Assembly (NCBI GenBank): GCA_964648115.1
Contig: CAZYME010000005.1
Coordinates: 37,861 to 101,860, forward strand
Direction: 5' to 3'
Origin: CAZYME01 sp964648115
GTDB lineage: Bacteria > Pseudomonadota > Gammaproteobacteria > Legionellales > Legionellaceae
DNA length: 64,000 nucleotides
The notes beneath the pieces are model-generated. The model had not been told where the DNA came from. It saw nothing but the letters and a program-made list of their open reading frames with translations, and did not search any database. Within the stretch, counting starts at the first letter, position 1, and every line of letters starts with the position of its first letter. The translations under genes were made by a program, and so were the position numbers. Below are positions 15,075 to 24,259 of the stretch, piece by piece.

Positions 15075-17756
15075 CTATGCCTCTAATGTTAAATTACGTA
15101 ACACATACTGCAAGATACCACCATTGCGATAGTACTCAAGCTCATTAGTAGTATCGATGCGGCATAGAACCTTAACTTTCAGTTCGTTACCATCTTCACA
15201 ATGAATGGTAACCTCGAGCAAACTTCCAGGCTTTAACGAGTCGTTTACGTTAATACTAATACGCTCCGTGCCCTTAAGCTCCAATGTATTACGAGTAGTC
15301 CCTTCCTGGAACTGCAAAGGTAATACCCCCATGCCAATTAAATTTGAACGATGAATCCGCTCAAAACTCTCAGCAATGACAGCCTTTACTCCCAGCAGAA
15401 TGGTCCCTTTTGCAGCCCAATCTCGCGAAGAACCAGTACCATATTCTTTACCAGCAAATATAACCAATTCCTGATGATCTTGCTGGTAAAGCATAGCTGC
15501 ATCAAAAATGGGCATGATATCATCAGATGGGATGTAACGCGTAACTCCGCCTTCAATTCCTGGCGTCATTTCATTGCGAATACGAATATTTGCAAAAGTC
15601 CCTCGCATCATGATTTCATGATTGCCACGTCTCGAACCATAAGAGTTAAAATCAGCCTCGCTAACTCCTTTAGATTTTAAATACAAACCAGCAGGAGAGT
15701 TAGCTTTGATGGAACCTGCGGGCGAAATATGATCGGTTGTAATCGAATCTCCCAATATCGCTAAAATATACGCTTTATTAATAGGCTTAATGGGATCAGG
15801 AGTGGCTTTGAGATCTTGGAAAAAAGGTGGGTGTTGAATATAAGTAGAATTAGCATCCCATTCATAAGTTGTTCCGCTACCTATATTAATGGCCTGCCAT
15901 TCTTTATCACCTTGGAAAACCTCTGCATATTCTTTATGGAACATACCACCGGTTACTTTTGCGACTTCTAACGCCACCTCGGCATTCGTTGGCCAAATGT
16001 CTTTCAGGTAAACATCTTTGCCATCATTATCTTTCCCGATAGGTTCTTTATTTAAATCAATGCAAGTGGTACCACTCAAAGCGTATGCTACAACCAGCGG
16101 TGGTGATGCTAACCAGTTGGCTCGGACTTGTGGATGTACACGCCCTTCAAAGTTACGGTTACCTGAAAGTACAGAGCAAACAACCAGATCATTGTCAGTT
16201 ACACTATGAGCAATAGCATCAGGTAGTGGGCCAGAATTACCAATACATGTGGTACAGCCGTAACCTACTAAATTAAAGCCTAGCTGATCAAGATAAGTTT
16301 GTAATCCTGCAAATTTCAAATAATCGGTTACCACTTTTGAGCCAGGCGCTAAAGATGATTTAACCCATGGTTTTCGCTGCAGGCCTTTTTCAATTGCTTT
16401 TTTAGCGACAAGCCCCGCCGCCATCAACACGCTAGGATTGGATGTATTAGTACAGCTCGTAATAGCTGCAATGACCACATCACCATGCTGTAATGCGAAT
16501 TTTTCATCTTTTACTGAAAATGATTGGTTTTTTTCTGCTCCTTTTCCTGTTTCTTTAAGAAAAGCATCAAACTCTTGGGGCAAAGATTGAAGCGTAACTT
16601 TATCTTGAGGGCGCTTAGGGCCAGCTAATGAGGGTTCTACGGTAGTTAGATCGAGACTCAAGGAGTCTGTAAAAATAGGATCCTCTGCATCTTTGTCATA
16701 CCACAGCCCTTGTGCTTTAGTATACGCTTCAACTAATGCAATAGTATGATCGTCTCGGCCTGTTAATTTTAAATAACGGAGCGTTTCTTGATCAGCAGGG
16801 AAAAATCCACAGGTTGCTCCATACTCTGGAGCCATATTGGAAATTGTCGCACGATCTGCAAGCGGTAATTCAGCGAGGCCTGGGCCATAAAATTCCACAA
16901 ATTTTCCGACCACCCCTTTTTTGCGCAGCATTTGCGTAACCGTTAAAACTAAATCGGTAGCGGTTATACCTTCTTTCAATTTGCCAGTAAACTTGAAGCC
17001 AATAACTTCGGGAATAAGCATGGATACGGGTTGGCCAAGCATAGCAGCTTCTGCTTCGATACCACCTACGCCCCAACCCAGGACACCTAAACCGTTAATC
17101 ATCGTTGTATGTGAATCTGTGCCAACCAGGGTATCTGGATATGCGTACCACACCCCATCTTGCTCACTGCTCCAAACTGTTTTACCAAGATACTCCAAGT
17201 TAACTTGGTGGCAAATCCCAGTACCGGGGGGAACTACTCTGAAATTAGCAAAGGCTTTTTGCCCCCAGCGCAGAAACTCATATCGCTCCATATTGCGGTG
17301 CATTTCTATTGTGGTGTTTACTTTCATTGAGTCAGCTGTAGCAAATTTATCCACCATGATGGAGTGGTCAATAACTAGATCAACTGGGGAGAGTGGAGAA
17401 ATTTTTTCAGGATTCCCGCCCATTTTTTTAATGGCGGTACGCATAGCCGCGAGATCCACAACGGCTGGTACGCCAGTAAAATCTTGCATCAATACGCGTG
17501 CTGGGCGATAAGCGATCTCATGCTGAGAGGTTTTCGTGGTAAGCCAATCCGCAATTGCCTTAATATCTTTAACGGTTACCGTTTTTCCATCTTCAAAACG
17601 CAATAGATTTTCAAAGAGTACTTTGAGGGAGTAGGGTAGCCTGTTAATTCCTTTAAAATGTGATTTTTCTGCTTCTATAATGCTGTAATAGCGGTATGTT
17701 TTTCCATCAACATTTAATTGAGACTGTGTTGCAAGGCTATCTTGACCAACCTTCAT
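15075..17756 (-). CDS. acnA: Aconitate hydratase AcnA
   Basis: [4Fe-4S] enzyme interconverting citrate and isocitrate in the TCA cycle, and potentially processing 2-methylaconitate in the methylcitrate cycle encoded at 31-34.5 kb. Length 893 matches the AcnA/IRP1 class. Cluster-ligand cysteines are in AITSCTNTSNPSVL and GYGCTTCIGNSGPL; the swivel domain has YGTGSSRDWAAKG. N-terminus includes the family's YYSIIEAEK and LPYSLKVLFENLLR. ATG at 17756. No lesions seen. Confidence 0.97.
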   Translation of the reverse strand: MKVGQDSLATQSQLNVDGKTYRYYSIIEAEKSHFKGINRLPYSLKVLFENLLRFEDGKTVTVKDIKAIADWLTTKTSQHEIAYRPARVLMQDFTGVPAVVDLAAMRTAIKKMGGNPEKISPLSPVDLVIDHSIMVDKFATADSMKVNTTIEMHRNMERYEFLRWGQKAFANFRVVPPGTGICHQVNLEYLGKTVWSSEQDGVWYAYPDTLVGTDSHTTMINGLGVLGWGVGGIEAEAAMLGQPVSMLIPEVIGFKFTGKLKEGITATDLVLTVTQMLRKKGVVGKFVEFYGPGLAELPLADRATISNMAPEYGATCGFFPADQETLRYLKLTGRDDHTIALVEAYTKAQGLWYDKDAEDPIFTDSLSLDLTTVEPSLAGPKRPQDKVTLQSLPQEFDAFLKETGKGAEKNQSFSVKDEKFALQHGDVVIAAITSCTNTSNPSVLMAAGLVAKKAIEKGLQRKPWVKSSLAPGSKVVTDYLKFAGLQTYLDQLGFNLVGYGCTTCIGNSGPLPDAIAHSVTDNDLVVCSVLSGNRNFEGRVHPQVRANWLASPPLVVAYALSGTTCIDLNKEPIGKDNDGKDVYLKDIWPTNAEVALEVAKVTGGMFHKEYAEVFQGDKEWQAINIGSGTTYEWDANSTYIQHPPFFQDLKATPDPIKPINKAYILAILGDSITTDHISPAGSIKANSPAGLYLKSKGVSEADFNSYGSRRGNHEIMMRGTFANIRIRNEMTPGIEGGVTRYIPSDDIMPIFDAAMLYQQDHQELVIFAGKEYGTGSSRDWAAKGTILLGVKAVIAESFERIHRSNLIGMGVLPLQFQEGTTRNTLELKGTERISINVNDSLKPGSLLEVTIHCEDGNELKVKVLCRIDTTNELEYYRNGGILQYVLRNLTLEA

Positions 17757-17875
17757 GTTCCAACTCCTCGGGACAAAAAGCTAATCATAGCCGAAAATGA
17801 CTAAATTTTCATGGGGATATTTAGATCTTTTCAATGAGCGAAGCGGAATGCAAGTTTGGAGGCTCGAAAACAGCT

Positions 17876-17905
17876 GGGGCTGTGATACTACTTCATCACA
17901 GCCCC
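17876..17905 (-). terminator. Hairpin after the Gly/Tyr-rich gene
   Basis: An 11-base perfect stem (17876-17886 with 17895-17905) and eight-base loop lie just after the stop of the leftward Gly/Tyr-rich gene. The T-run downstream on the minus strand is weak (TGTTTT), so termination would be partial. It also separates that gene from acnA. Confidence 0.55.
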
Positions 17906-17928
17906 AGAAAAATACTAAAATCCAACCT

Positions 17929-18246
17929 CTAGATACAGCGTTGAACACACTCTATTCTTCCCCAACTATTTCGAAAACAAGTTCTTCCGCAACGATTCCC
18001 ATATCCATAAGCACCACCACGGTACCACCCACCGCGATAGCCATATCCTCCACGATACCCATATCCGCCACCTCGATACCATCCACCACCATGCCAAGCT
18101 AAAACTATCGGTGCTGCCTGATTAGCTTTGTATACCTCTGTAACTGCTGCGTGCGTCGATGGAGAGTAGCCTGTTGTAAATAGGAACAGCACCCCTGTGG
18201 CTAACAGAGATAAAAGCAAATTGTTCATACTTAGATGAGTACGCAT
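17929..18246 (-). CDS. Small exported Gly/Tyr-rich protein
   Basis: 105 residues: a hydrophobic signal segment (NNLLLSLLATGVLFLFTTGY) followed by a mature part dominated by GGGWYRGGGYGYRGG-type repeats and ending with four cysteines (NRCGRTCFRNSWGRIECVQRCI region). No catalytic motif. The ATG at 18246 follows AAAGGACA. It is divergent from the DoxDA-like gene, whose downstream neighbour is another Gly/Tyr/Cys-rich exported protein, so the three may form a functional group. Function unknown; an envelope or surface role is the simplest guess. Confidence 0.75.
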   Translation of the reverse strand: MRTHLSMNNLLLSLLATGVLFLFTTGYSPSTHAAVTEVYKANQAAPIVLAWHGGGWYRGGGYGYRGGYGYRGGWYRGGAYGYGNRCGRTCFRNSWGRIECVQRCI

Positions 18247-18464
18247 AGCAATGTCCTTTTATTGTACTGGTAACCTTAATTATAGACACAAATTGAAGTG
18301 ATATTATTTGTAACTCAAATAACGGGCTTTACTCTTTGAAAAAATAGGGCTTATTATATTTTTGATTGTGGAGTAGTGGATCTGTCATCACAACGAAGGT
18401 GAATAGGTGCCTACCGGTAATAGGGTTTATTTTTCGTGACAGAATCATTGATATGGAGCCAGTT

Positions 18465-19514
18465 ATGTTATCTCAAGAAAACAACCAACAAAACGCCCAT
18501 GCATGGAAAATGATAGGAACTGTGATTTTAGGTTTACGTTTTGTGCAGGGTTGGATTTTTTGGGGTGGTGGTTCACGACGCTTTTTTTATGATCCAAGTA
18601 AACTTGATCCTTACTCTACAGAGTGGATGGCAAATAAATTACAAAGCGCCATGCCAGGCGCCTTACTTGGGTTTGGGCATTGGATTAGCTTCCTGTTGCA
18701 ACATTTTATTTTATTGTATGTTGCGATTATATTATTTAGCTTAGCGGAACTCCTCAGTGGAATGGCGTTGATTTGTGGATTTTTTACCAGGCTATCGGCG
18801 TTTATTACCGTACTAATTAGTCTTTCATTGATGATTATTTTTGGTTGGCAGGGTACAACTTGCATGGATGAATGGACAATAGCGGTAGCAAATTTAACTA
18901 TTGGGTTAACACTGATACTGACTGGTAGTTCTATTTATTCAATCGATAGTTGGTGGCTTCATCGTCATCCTAAACTAGGCCAGCAAACATGGTTTTTAAT
19001 TTTAGCGAGTGGCGTATGGCCATATAAAAAATTGAAAAAGGCCGGGATTTTATTCTTGGCTTGCACCATTATTTTCACGCTTTCAACGTATAATTACTAT
19101 CGTGGGGGGATATTTTCATACCATCCTGGCCCTGTAAGTGCTTATAAGTATCACATTAAACTCAGTAACGGAAAACTAAGCATAGATAGTGCTATAACTT
19201 TCACATTATATGTAGACGCTGGCCCCTCTGCGGCCCCAACTTATGTTATAAGGGTTGAACTGTTAAATTCACACGGAAAATTGATAAAAGAGTGGTCCGG
19301 AAAACAACTGAGCGAATTGCCTGACGCGCAGGTTATTAATAAGTACCCTTATAATAAAATCTTGATTGGACCCTATGGAATAATTGCGCCGGTAAGTGCT
19401 GAGGCGAATATTACGCTACCTCAAATACCTAAGCAGCCGGATTTACAGAATGATATATACCAACTGCAAGTCTATACGATTAATGGTCAACGCTTTGTTT
19501 TATCTTTGAAGTAA
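18465..19514 (+). CDS. DoxDA fusion: thiosulfate:quinone oxidoreductase-like membrane protein
   Basis: About 349 residues from the ATG at 18465 (GGAG six bases upstream); in-frame ATG 18453 and TTG 18366 are weaker starts. The N-terminal half is a DoxD/DoxX-type four-helix membrane domain: LRFVQGWIFWGGGSRRF, then FSLAELLSGMALICGFFTRL and FGWQGTTCMDEW. After a further membrane segment near the middle comes a soluble DoxA-like domain (YHIKLSNGKLSID to the end). DoxD and DoxA are the two subunits of archaeal thiosulfate:quinone oxidoreductase; fused forms exist in bacteria, where the substrate is usually unproven. No thiosulfate genes are nearby, so I keep the function open. Confidence 0.75.
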   Translation: MLSQENNQQNAHAWKMIGTVILGLRFVQGWIFWGGGSRRFFYDPSKLDPYSTEWMANKLQSAMPGALLGFGHWISFLLQHFILLYVAIILFSLAELLSGMALICGFFTRLSAFITVLISLSLMIIFGWQGTTCMDEWTIAVANLTIGLTLILTGSSIYSIDSWWLHRHPKLGQQTWFLILASGVWPYKKLKKAGILFLACTIIFTLSTYNYYRGGIFSYHPGPVSAYKYHIKLSNGKLSIDSAITFTLYVDAGPSAAPTYVIRVELLNSHGKLIKEWSGKQLSELPDAQVINKYPYNKILIGPYGIIAPVSAEANITLPQIPKQPDLQNDIYQLQVYTINGQRFVLSLK

Positions 19515-19631
19515 AGAAAGAGACAGTATGCAGGACTTATAGAGCAATTATCAAGGGGATACTGGCTTGATTTGCTAAATTATAATCCATGTTGTACAAT
19601 TACCTTACATGATAACCACAAGGAAGAAATC

Positions 19632-19925
19632 ATGAGAAGGTTTTCACTTTCGTTACTATTGGTAAGTTCAATCGTGTTACTATCTAGCTGTGCTTATGTT
19701 GGATCAACTTGCCCTGGTGGTGGTTGTGGCTACGTATCCACACCTAGTTACGTTACAACAAGTGGCTGTTGTTCTGCAAATAGAACATATGTTGTAAAAA
19801 CCACTTGCTGTAATACTAGCCCCTGTAATCGATGCAACGCAGGCTACTATAGTGGCTATTATAACTCAGCATGGGATCCTGGCTACGGTTATGGATACGG
19901 TGCATATAACACTGGTTGGTACTAG
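19632..19925 (+). CDS. Small Cys/Gly/Tyr-rich lipoprotein
   Basis: 97 residues starting at ATG 19632 behind AAGGAAG. A signal sequence ends in a lipobox (VLLSSC, Cys20). The mature part has many cysteines in CxC/CC pairs (TCPGGGCGY, SGCCSAN, TTCCNTSPCNRC) and then a Gly/Tyr-rich tail (YYSGYYN, YGYGYGAYN). The cysteines could be disulfide-bonded or bind metal. A clear terminator follows. It lies 117 bases after the DoxDA gene. Confidence 0.8.
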   Translation: MRRFSLSLLLVSSIVLLSSCAYVGSTCPGGGCGYVSTPSYVTTSGCCSANRTYVVKTTCCNTSPCNRCNAGYYSGYYNSAWDPGYGYGYGAYNTGWY

Positions 19926-19954
19926 AGAATTATCAGCAATTAGTGAATATATAA

Positions 19955-19982
19955 AATCCCCGCAAAAGCGGGGATTTTTTTT
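19955..19982 (+). terminator. Rho-independent terminator after the lipoprotein gene
   Basis: Stem TCCCCGC / GCGGGGA around an AAAA loop followed by eight T residues. Confidence 0.92.
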
Positions 19983-20086
19983 CTGCTGCGACTGGCCCAT
20001 TTCAAAATTTGAAAGCGCATTTAATTCTACCTTTGTAACTCATCAAGTATAATATCGGCACAAAACCTGGTTTAAGTGAGAGTAAT

Positions 20087-21769
20087 ATGGATCCTAGATT
20101 TTTAGCTACAATAGTTTCAAATGGTGATGTCGGTCAACTTTATAAACAACTTGACCCACGAAGCTGTGTTGATAAACAAGGTGCGTTTTGCATAGATGAC
20201 GTAAATAGTCGTGCGCAATCACTAAGGGGGGCTCTAGAGCTACCTCAAGAAGCTAATTTAGCAAGCATTAATCTTGAAAGCATGATTGATGCCTATAAGA
20301 AGAAGATAGAGGAACACTTTAGTTTATTGGTAGCACCTCCAATATCTAGTACTATCGCCTGTGCCAAAACTTATTTAGATAAGCTTTTATCAGTGGATAC
20401 CATCCGTTGTTATCTTTCCGAACCTACAGAAGAAACAATTTCGCAGCATGCTACTAAATTAACTGATGAATCTGTGAGTATTATTGTCCGTATTTCGATT
20501 GCGTTACTTGAACTTCCCAAGCGCAATGCAGAGCCCAAGGAAATTATTGAAACAAAGCTTATCAATCTAGACAAACTTTTAAGGCCCTACCTCGTAAATC
20601 ATCCCGATAAAGATGAGTATACTCAATTTGTAAATTGTATAAGACGGTACGATGGTCCATTTCAGAAATTTATTGAGAATACTGGTGGTATTCCGGGTCT
20701 GCCATATAAAGAGAGGCGTGAAACTGCATATGTTAACTACTATGAAGAGTTTCATAAAAAAATGATGCCAAAACCAAGAAAAAGGAAGCTTCAGCAAGAC
20801 GAAGAGGCGGCAGATGAGCCAGCCCAAAAAAAATCGACGGCTGCTGCTTCAGATCCTAAACTACAAGACCAACAAACCGCTGAAATTGCGCGCTTGAAAG
20901 ATGAGAATAGACAGTTAAGAATGGAAATTCAAGCCATAACCCAGTCAAATACAACAATGTCTAAGATACTTAAAGAAAGACAGCTGGATCTAGACGAGCT
21001 AAGAAGGAGGACCCTATTGCTCGAGGATGGATTGCAGGATGCTTATAAGGACAATGAAGGTTTGACCGGGCAAATTACTAAACTTGAGCAGCAGCTAGAA
21101 CGGGAAAAGTTAACGGCTAGCCAACACTATAGAAACCTTCAAGATGCCAATGCACAATGGACGGATCATATGCTGAGGGCGGAGCAGTTGGCGTTAACGA
21201 CAAGCAGTTTAAAGCATACAATAGGCGATCGTGATCAACATATACAAGCTTTAAAGAGTCAAATTGCAAAAGCTGAATCTGATTTAGCTGCATCCCAACG
21301 TCGTGTCTCGGAACTTGAATCTGAGTTAATAAGATCTCAAGATTATGCCTCAAGACTTCAAACGTATAGTGAGACGGTATATCGACAAGTAATAATGTCG
21401 GGAGCTAGTAGTATTGTGAGGCGAGACCACAGTCAGGAGGACCCACGTCTAGCAGCTATGCATGCAGCTTCAACTTCGCGGCCAGTGCTGCGGCAAGAAA
21501 GTGTTTCAGCTTCTTCACATCCCGCCCATGAAGTCATTGAGCACGGCTTAGAAAACGGATCAAGACATCATAGAGCTTCTATCTTTCATAATGGGAGGCT
21601 AGAAGGAGGCCCCGCTAATGCTGCCGTCCATAGAGTTCTTGGCCAAGGCCCACAGAGCAACAGAACACGCCCCTCTATCTTTAATAATGGGAGGCTAGTA
21701 GGAGGCCACGCTGATGCAGCGGAGCAAGATTCGGCACATCGGGAAACAGGACAGACAAGACCATCTTAA
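20087..21769 (+). CDS. Large coiled-coil orphan protein with basic NLS-like patch; candidate secreted effector
   Basis: 560 residues, no signal peptide or membrane segment. Residues 1-225 are a helical domain I do not recognise. Residues 229-249 form a basic bipartite-like cluster (PKPRKRKLQ, then QKKS). Residues 260-435 are a long heptad-rich coiled coil. The tail contains a 32-residue unit repeated: RASIFHNGRLEGGPANAA at 496-513 and RPSIFNNGRLVGGHADAA at 528-545, with a third copy cut to RPS by the stop codon. This architecture is common among Legionella Dot/Icm substrates, but no secretion signal can be proven here. Isolated between a terminator and a repeat. Confidence 0.7.
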   Translation: MDPRFLATIVSNGDVGQLYKQLDPRSCVDKQGAFCIDDVNSRAQSLRGALELPQEANLASINLESMIDAYKKKIEEHFSLLVAPPISSTIACAKTYLDKLLSVDTIRCYLSEPTEETISQHATKLTDESVSIIVRISIALLELPKRNAEPKEIIETKLINLDKLLRPYLVNHPDKDEYTQFVNCIRRYDGPFQKFIENTGGIPGLPYKERRETAYVNYYEEFHKKMMPKPRKRKLQQDEEAADEPAQKKSTAAASDPKLQDQQTAEIARLKDENRQLRMEIQAITQSNTTMSKILKERQLDLDELRRRTLLLEDGLQDAYKDNEGLTGQITKLEQQLEREKLTASQHYRNLQDANAQWTDHMLRAEQLALTTSSLKHTIGDRDQHIQALKSQIAKAESDLAASQRRVSELESELIRSQDYASRLQTYSETVYRQVIMSGASSIVRRDHSQEDPRLAAMHAASTSRPVLRQESVSASSHPAHEVIEHGLENGSRHHRASIFHNGRLEGGPANAAVHRVLGQGPQSNRTRPSIFNNGRLVGGHADAAEQDSAHRETGQTRPS

Positions 21770-21801
21770 AAGCCTGTGGTCGCAATGGGGTATGTAAATT
21801 A

Positions 21802-21880
21802 CGTCTTTGTGAGTGTCATCTAACCAATCCAGGGTCTTTGGAGTTAGCACCTAGGCCACTGGATTGGTTCGTTATCGCGG
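21802..21880. repeat. Degenerate family A palindrome
   Basis: CCAATCCAG at 21824-21832 is mirrored by CTGGATTGG at 21859-21867, and the surrounding CGTCTTTG and CTAGGCC words align with family A copies in the orientation of the 13.4 kb copy. The outer arms have diverged. Confidence 0.6.
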
Positions 21881-21905
21881 TTTTAGTCCCAACAATTGGC
21901 TCGGG

Positions 21906-22325
21906 TTAATTCCGAAGCGTAAGGACATCACATTTGGCGTGATGCACAACAGCGTGTGCAGTACTACCCAGAAATGCTGGCAATGCACCAGGGGAATGGC
22001 TACCGATGATAATTAAATTACAGGATAACTCCTCAACCTTTTTTAGCACGTTGGTTTTTATAGAGCCAATTTCCACAAACTGTTGATCTAAAGGAATCTT
22101 TAACGCCTCTCCAATTGTCCGCAACACAGCTTCTGCATCGTCTTTAACAGGGTGATCAAATTCAGCAAACCCAAGCCCTTGGGCAAGTTGCAAACTGGCT
22201 GGGGGCTCAATAACGTGTAGCAGATAGAGTCTGGCATGGAAGCATTTCGCAATTTCCACCGCTTGTTGACACATGTGGTAATGGTTTTCACTTAAATCCG
22301 TTGCATGTAAAATATGAGTGTACAT
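21906..22325 (-). CDS. Universal stress protein UspA family
   Basis: 139 residues, one Usp domain. Starts MYTHILHATDLSENH and ends with the nucleotide-binding signature LIIIGSHSPGALPAFLGSTA followed by HHAKCDVLTLR. The G-2x-G-9x-G(S/T) pattern suggests an ATP-binding type. It lies 53 bases after folK on the same strand, with a perfect 27-base palindrome between. Confidence 0.92.
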   Translation of the reverse strand: MYTHILHATDLSENHYHMCQQAVEIAKCFHARLYLLHVIEPPASLQLAQGLGFAEFDHPVKDDAEAVLRTIGEALKIPLDQQFVEIGSIKTNVLKKVEELSCNLIIIGSHSPGALPAFLGSTAHAVVHHAKCDVLTLRN

Positions 22326-22355
22326 AAGTCCTTCATGTATAATGTAAGTTAAAAA

Positions 22356-22382
22356 GTAGGTTGGGTCATTGACCCAACCTAC
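22356..22382. repeat. Perfect 27-base palindrome, family B, over the folK stop codon
   Basis: Thirteen-base arms GTAGGTTGGGTCA / TGACCCAACCTAC surround a single T. The folK stop codon (22381-22379) is inside the right arm. The same word occurs at 13300-13320 and 13502-13521 and, diverged, at 3415-3430. Confidence 0.9.
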
Positions 22383-22870
22383 ATATATTTACTGAAGTGT
22401 AATGGATGCAAATACGTTTCACAATGCTTAAGGTGGGAAGTGAGAGGCTCTCCTGTGGGTAATTTTGCTTCGGGGGAAATTTCTAGCAAAGGAACCAATA
22501 CAAAATCTCGATTAATCATTTCTGGATGAGGTACAACTAAATCGTGATGGTTAATAATATGATTACCATAAAGTAATACGTCTATATCTAAGGTTCTAGC
22601 CCCCCAACGCTTTTTACGCAATCGTTGATGCTTTTGCTCAATACGTTGGCAATAATTCAACAGAGTGAGGGCTGGAAGAGAAGTATTTAAAGCAATAACC
22701 ATATTACAGTAGGGCGGTTGCGAGTAAACCCCGCACGGTTTACTGGAATAAATTTTAGAGACAGCGACAACAACAGAACTTGGTAGTTTATGCAGTAGGC
22801 CGATAGCTTGCCTGAGTTGCCGCACAGGCGAGCGCAAATTGCTGCCAAGCCCTAAATAACAAAGTGTCAT
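22379..22870 (-). CDS. folK: 2-amino-4-hydroxy-6-hydroxymethyldihydropteridine pyrophosphokinase FolK
   Basis: Folate biosynthesis enzyme transferring pyrophosphate from ATP to hydroxymethyldihydropterin. 163 residues with LGLGSNLRSPVRQL at the N-terminus, VSKIYSSKPCG and the signature RRWGARTLDIDVLLYG region (WGARTLDIDVLLYG). The ATG overlaps the pcnB stop by four bases; the pcnB-folK order is conserved in gammaproteobacteria. Stop codon lies inside a palindrome. Confidence 0.96.
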   Translation of the reverse strand: MTLCYLGLGSNLRSPVRQLRQAIGLLHKLPSSVVVAVSKIYSSKPCGVYSQPPYCNMVIALNTSLPALTLLNYCQRIEQKHQRLRKKRWGARTLDIDVLLYGNHIINHHDLVVPHPEMINRDFVLVPLLEISPEAKLPTGEPLTSHLKHCETYLHPLHFSKYM

Positions 22871-24210
22871 GACGCATGAGGCTTAGAGGATTTTTTTTGC
22901 CGGGATTTGGGTGGTGTCACTGGCTTAAAAGCAGCCACCATGTCAGCTTGTATAGTTGCTTCTGCTTCTTGAAAAGTCGTCCACCATTCAGCCAACTCTA
23001 CCGATTCGTCTCCAGCCAATGCTCGCAAGGCAAGAAAGTCATAAGCTGCTCTAAAACGTGGATGTTCTAATAGGTGAAAAGCGCGATTGCCAGTGCGCTT
23101 GGAAAAACGAAATTGCATTAACCAAATCTCACGCATCACTTGCGTAAAGCGCTTGGGAATTGTAACAACTCGGTTTTGTTCTGAAATGACATGAGACATC
23201 GCTTGATCCAATGCGGGCAATGGATCAATACCTTCATTTTTTAATTGTTCTGTCCGCGCAATCAATGGGAACCATAAAAGCACGGCATATAAAAAAGCAG
23301 GGTTTACGGGTTTATTATCACGGATACGGGTGTCGGTATTTTCTAATGCAATGCCAAGAAATGCATTAACCGGATATTGACTATCCTTGAGTTGGTGCGT
23401 TTGTGCGAAAAGATGCATAAAAAGGTCATGTTTAACTAATAAATGCTGTACAGAAGCCGCTTCACCACATTGATAAAGTTTTGTCATTTCATCAAATAAC
23501 CTGGAACCTGATATGTGGTTGAGTAGGTGGCTCATTTTTGCAATAGGAGCTGCAGTTTCTGGCGCAAGCTCAAAGTGCAATTTTGCGCAGAAACGAACTG
23601 CGCGTAACATGCGTACAGGATCTTCTTGGTAACGCGTTACTGGGTCGCCAATCATGCGTATTAATCGTTTTTTAACGTCTTCAAACCCGCCTGTAAAATC
23701 TACAATGGAAAAGTCTTCAATGTTGTAATACAAGGAATTAATGGTGAAATCGCGCCGCCAAGCATCTTCTTCGAAAGTTCCATACACGTTATCACGAACC
23801 AGCATACCGCGGTCATTGGTGATTTGGTCCTCATCCACCGAATCATGGCCACGAAAAGTTGCTACCTCGATAATTTCACGGTGGTAAAGTATATGAACCA
23901 ATTTAAAACGGCGGCCAATAATGCGGGCGTTGCGAAATAAAGCTCTGATTTGATTTGGAGTGGCATTGGTTGTCACATCAAAATCTTTCGGTGCTTTATG
24001 TAAAAGCAAGTCACGTACACTGCCTCCAACGATATAGGCTTGATACCCAGCACTGTTTAGTCTATTTAATACTTTAAGTGCATTTACGCTGATATCTGTT
24101 TTAGATACGTGGTGATGGTTGCGTGGTATGATATAACTAGAGTCAACAGGAGCTTTTTTTCCCCTGGACTTACGCAACAGTTTTTTAATTAAATTGATGA
24201 TGGTTTTCAC
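22867..24210 (-). CDS. pcnB: Poly(A) polymerase I PcnB
   Basis: Adds 3' poly(A) tails to RNAs, promoting decay. 447 residues: nucleotidyltransferase motif YIVGGSVRDLLLHKAPKDFD, then ATNATPNQI-like TTNATPNQIR, RRFKLVHI and the RNA-binding MIGDPVTRYQEDPVRMLRA segment. The basic N-terminus (LIKKLLRKSRGKKAP) and C-terminus (KPVTPPKSRQKKSSK) distinguish PcnB from CCA-adding enzymes. First gene of the pcnB-folK(-uspA) unit. Confidence 0.95.
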   Translation of the reverse strand: MKTIINLIKKLLRKSRGKKAPVDSSYIIPRNHHHVSKTDISVNALKVLNRLNSAGYQAYIVGGSVRDLLLHKAPKDFDVTTNATPNQIRALFRNARIIGRRFKLVHILYHREIIEVATFRGHDSVDEDQITNDRGMLVRDNVYGTFEEDAWRRDFTINSLYYNIEDFSIVDFTGGFEDVKKRLIRMIGDPVTRYQEDPVRMLRAVRFCAKLHFELAPETAAPIAKMSHLLNHISGSRLFDEMTKLYQCGEAASVQHLLVKHDLFMHLFAQTHQLKDSQYPVNAFLGIALENTDTRIRDNKPVNPAFLYAVLLWFPLIARTEQLKNEGIDPLPALDQAMSHVISEQNRVVTIPKRFTQVMREIWLMQFRFSKRTGNRAFHLLEHPRFRAAYDFLALRALAGDESVELAEWWTTFQEAEATIQADMVAAFKPVTPPKSRQKKSSKPHAS

Positions 24211-24259
24211 CCAATGATATTTTGCATTCGCGCGTCATTATAGCTAAGGTGTAAGTGAA

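Noticed and set aside
16921..17511. 196-codon plus-strand ORF
   Set aside because: It is fully antisense to acnA, has no RBS and no recognisable protein features; a codon-bias shadow of the real gene.
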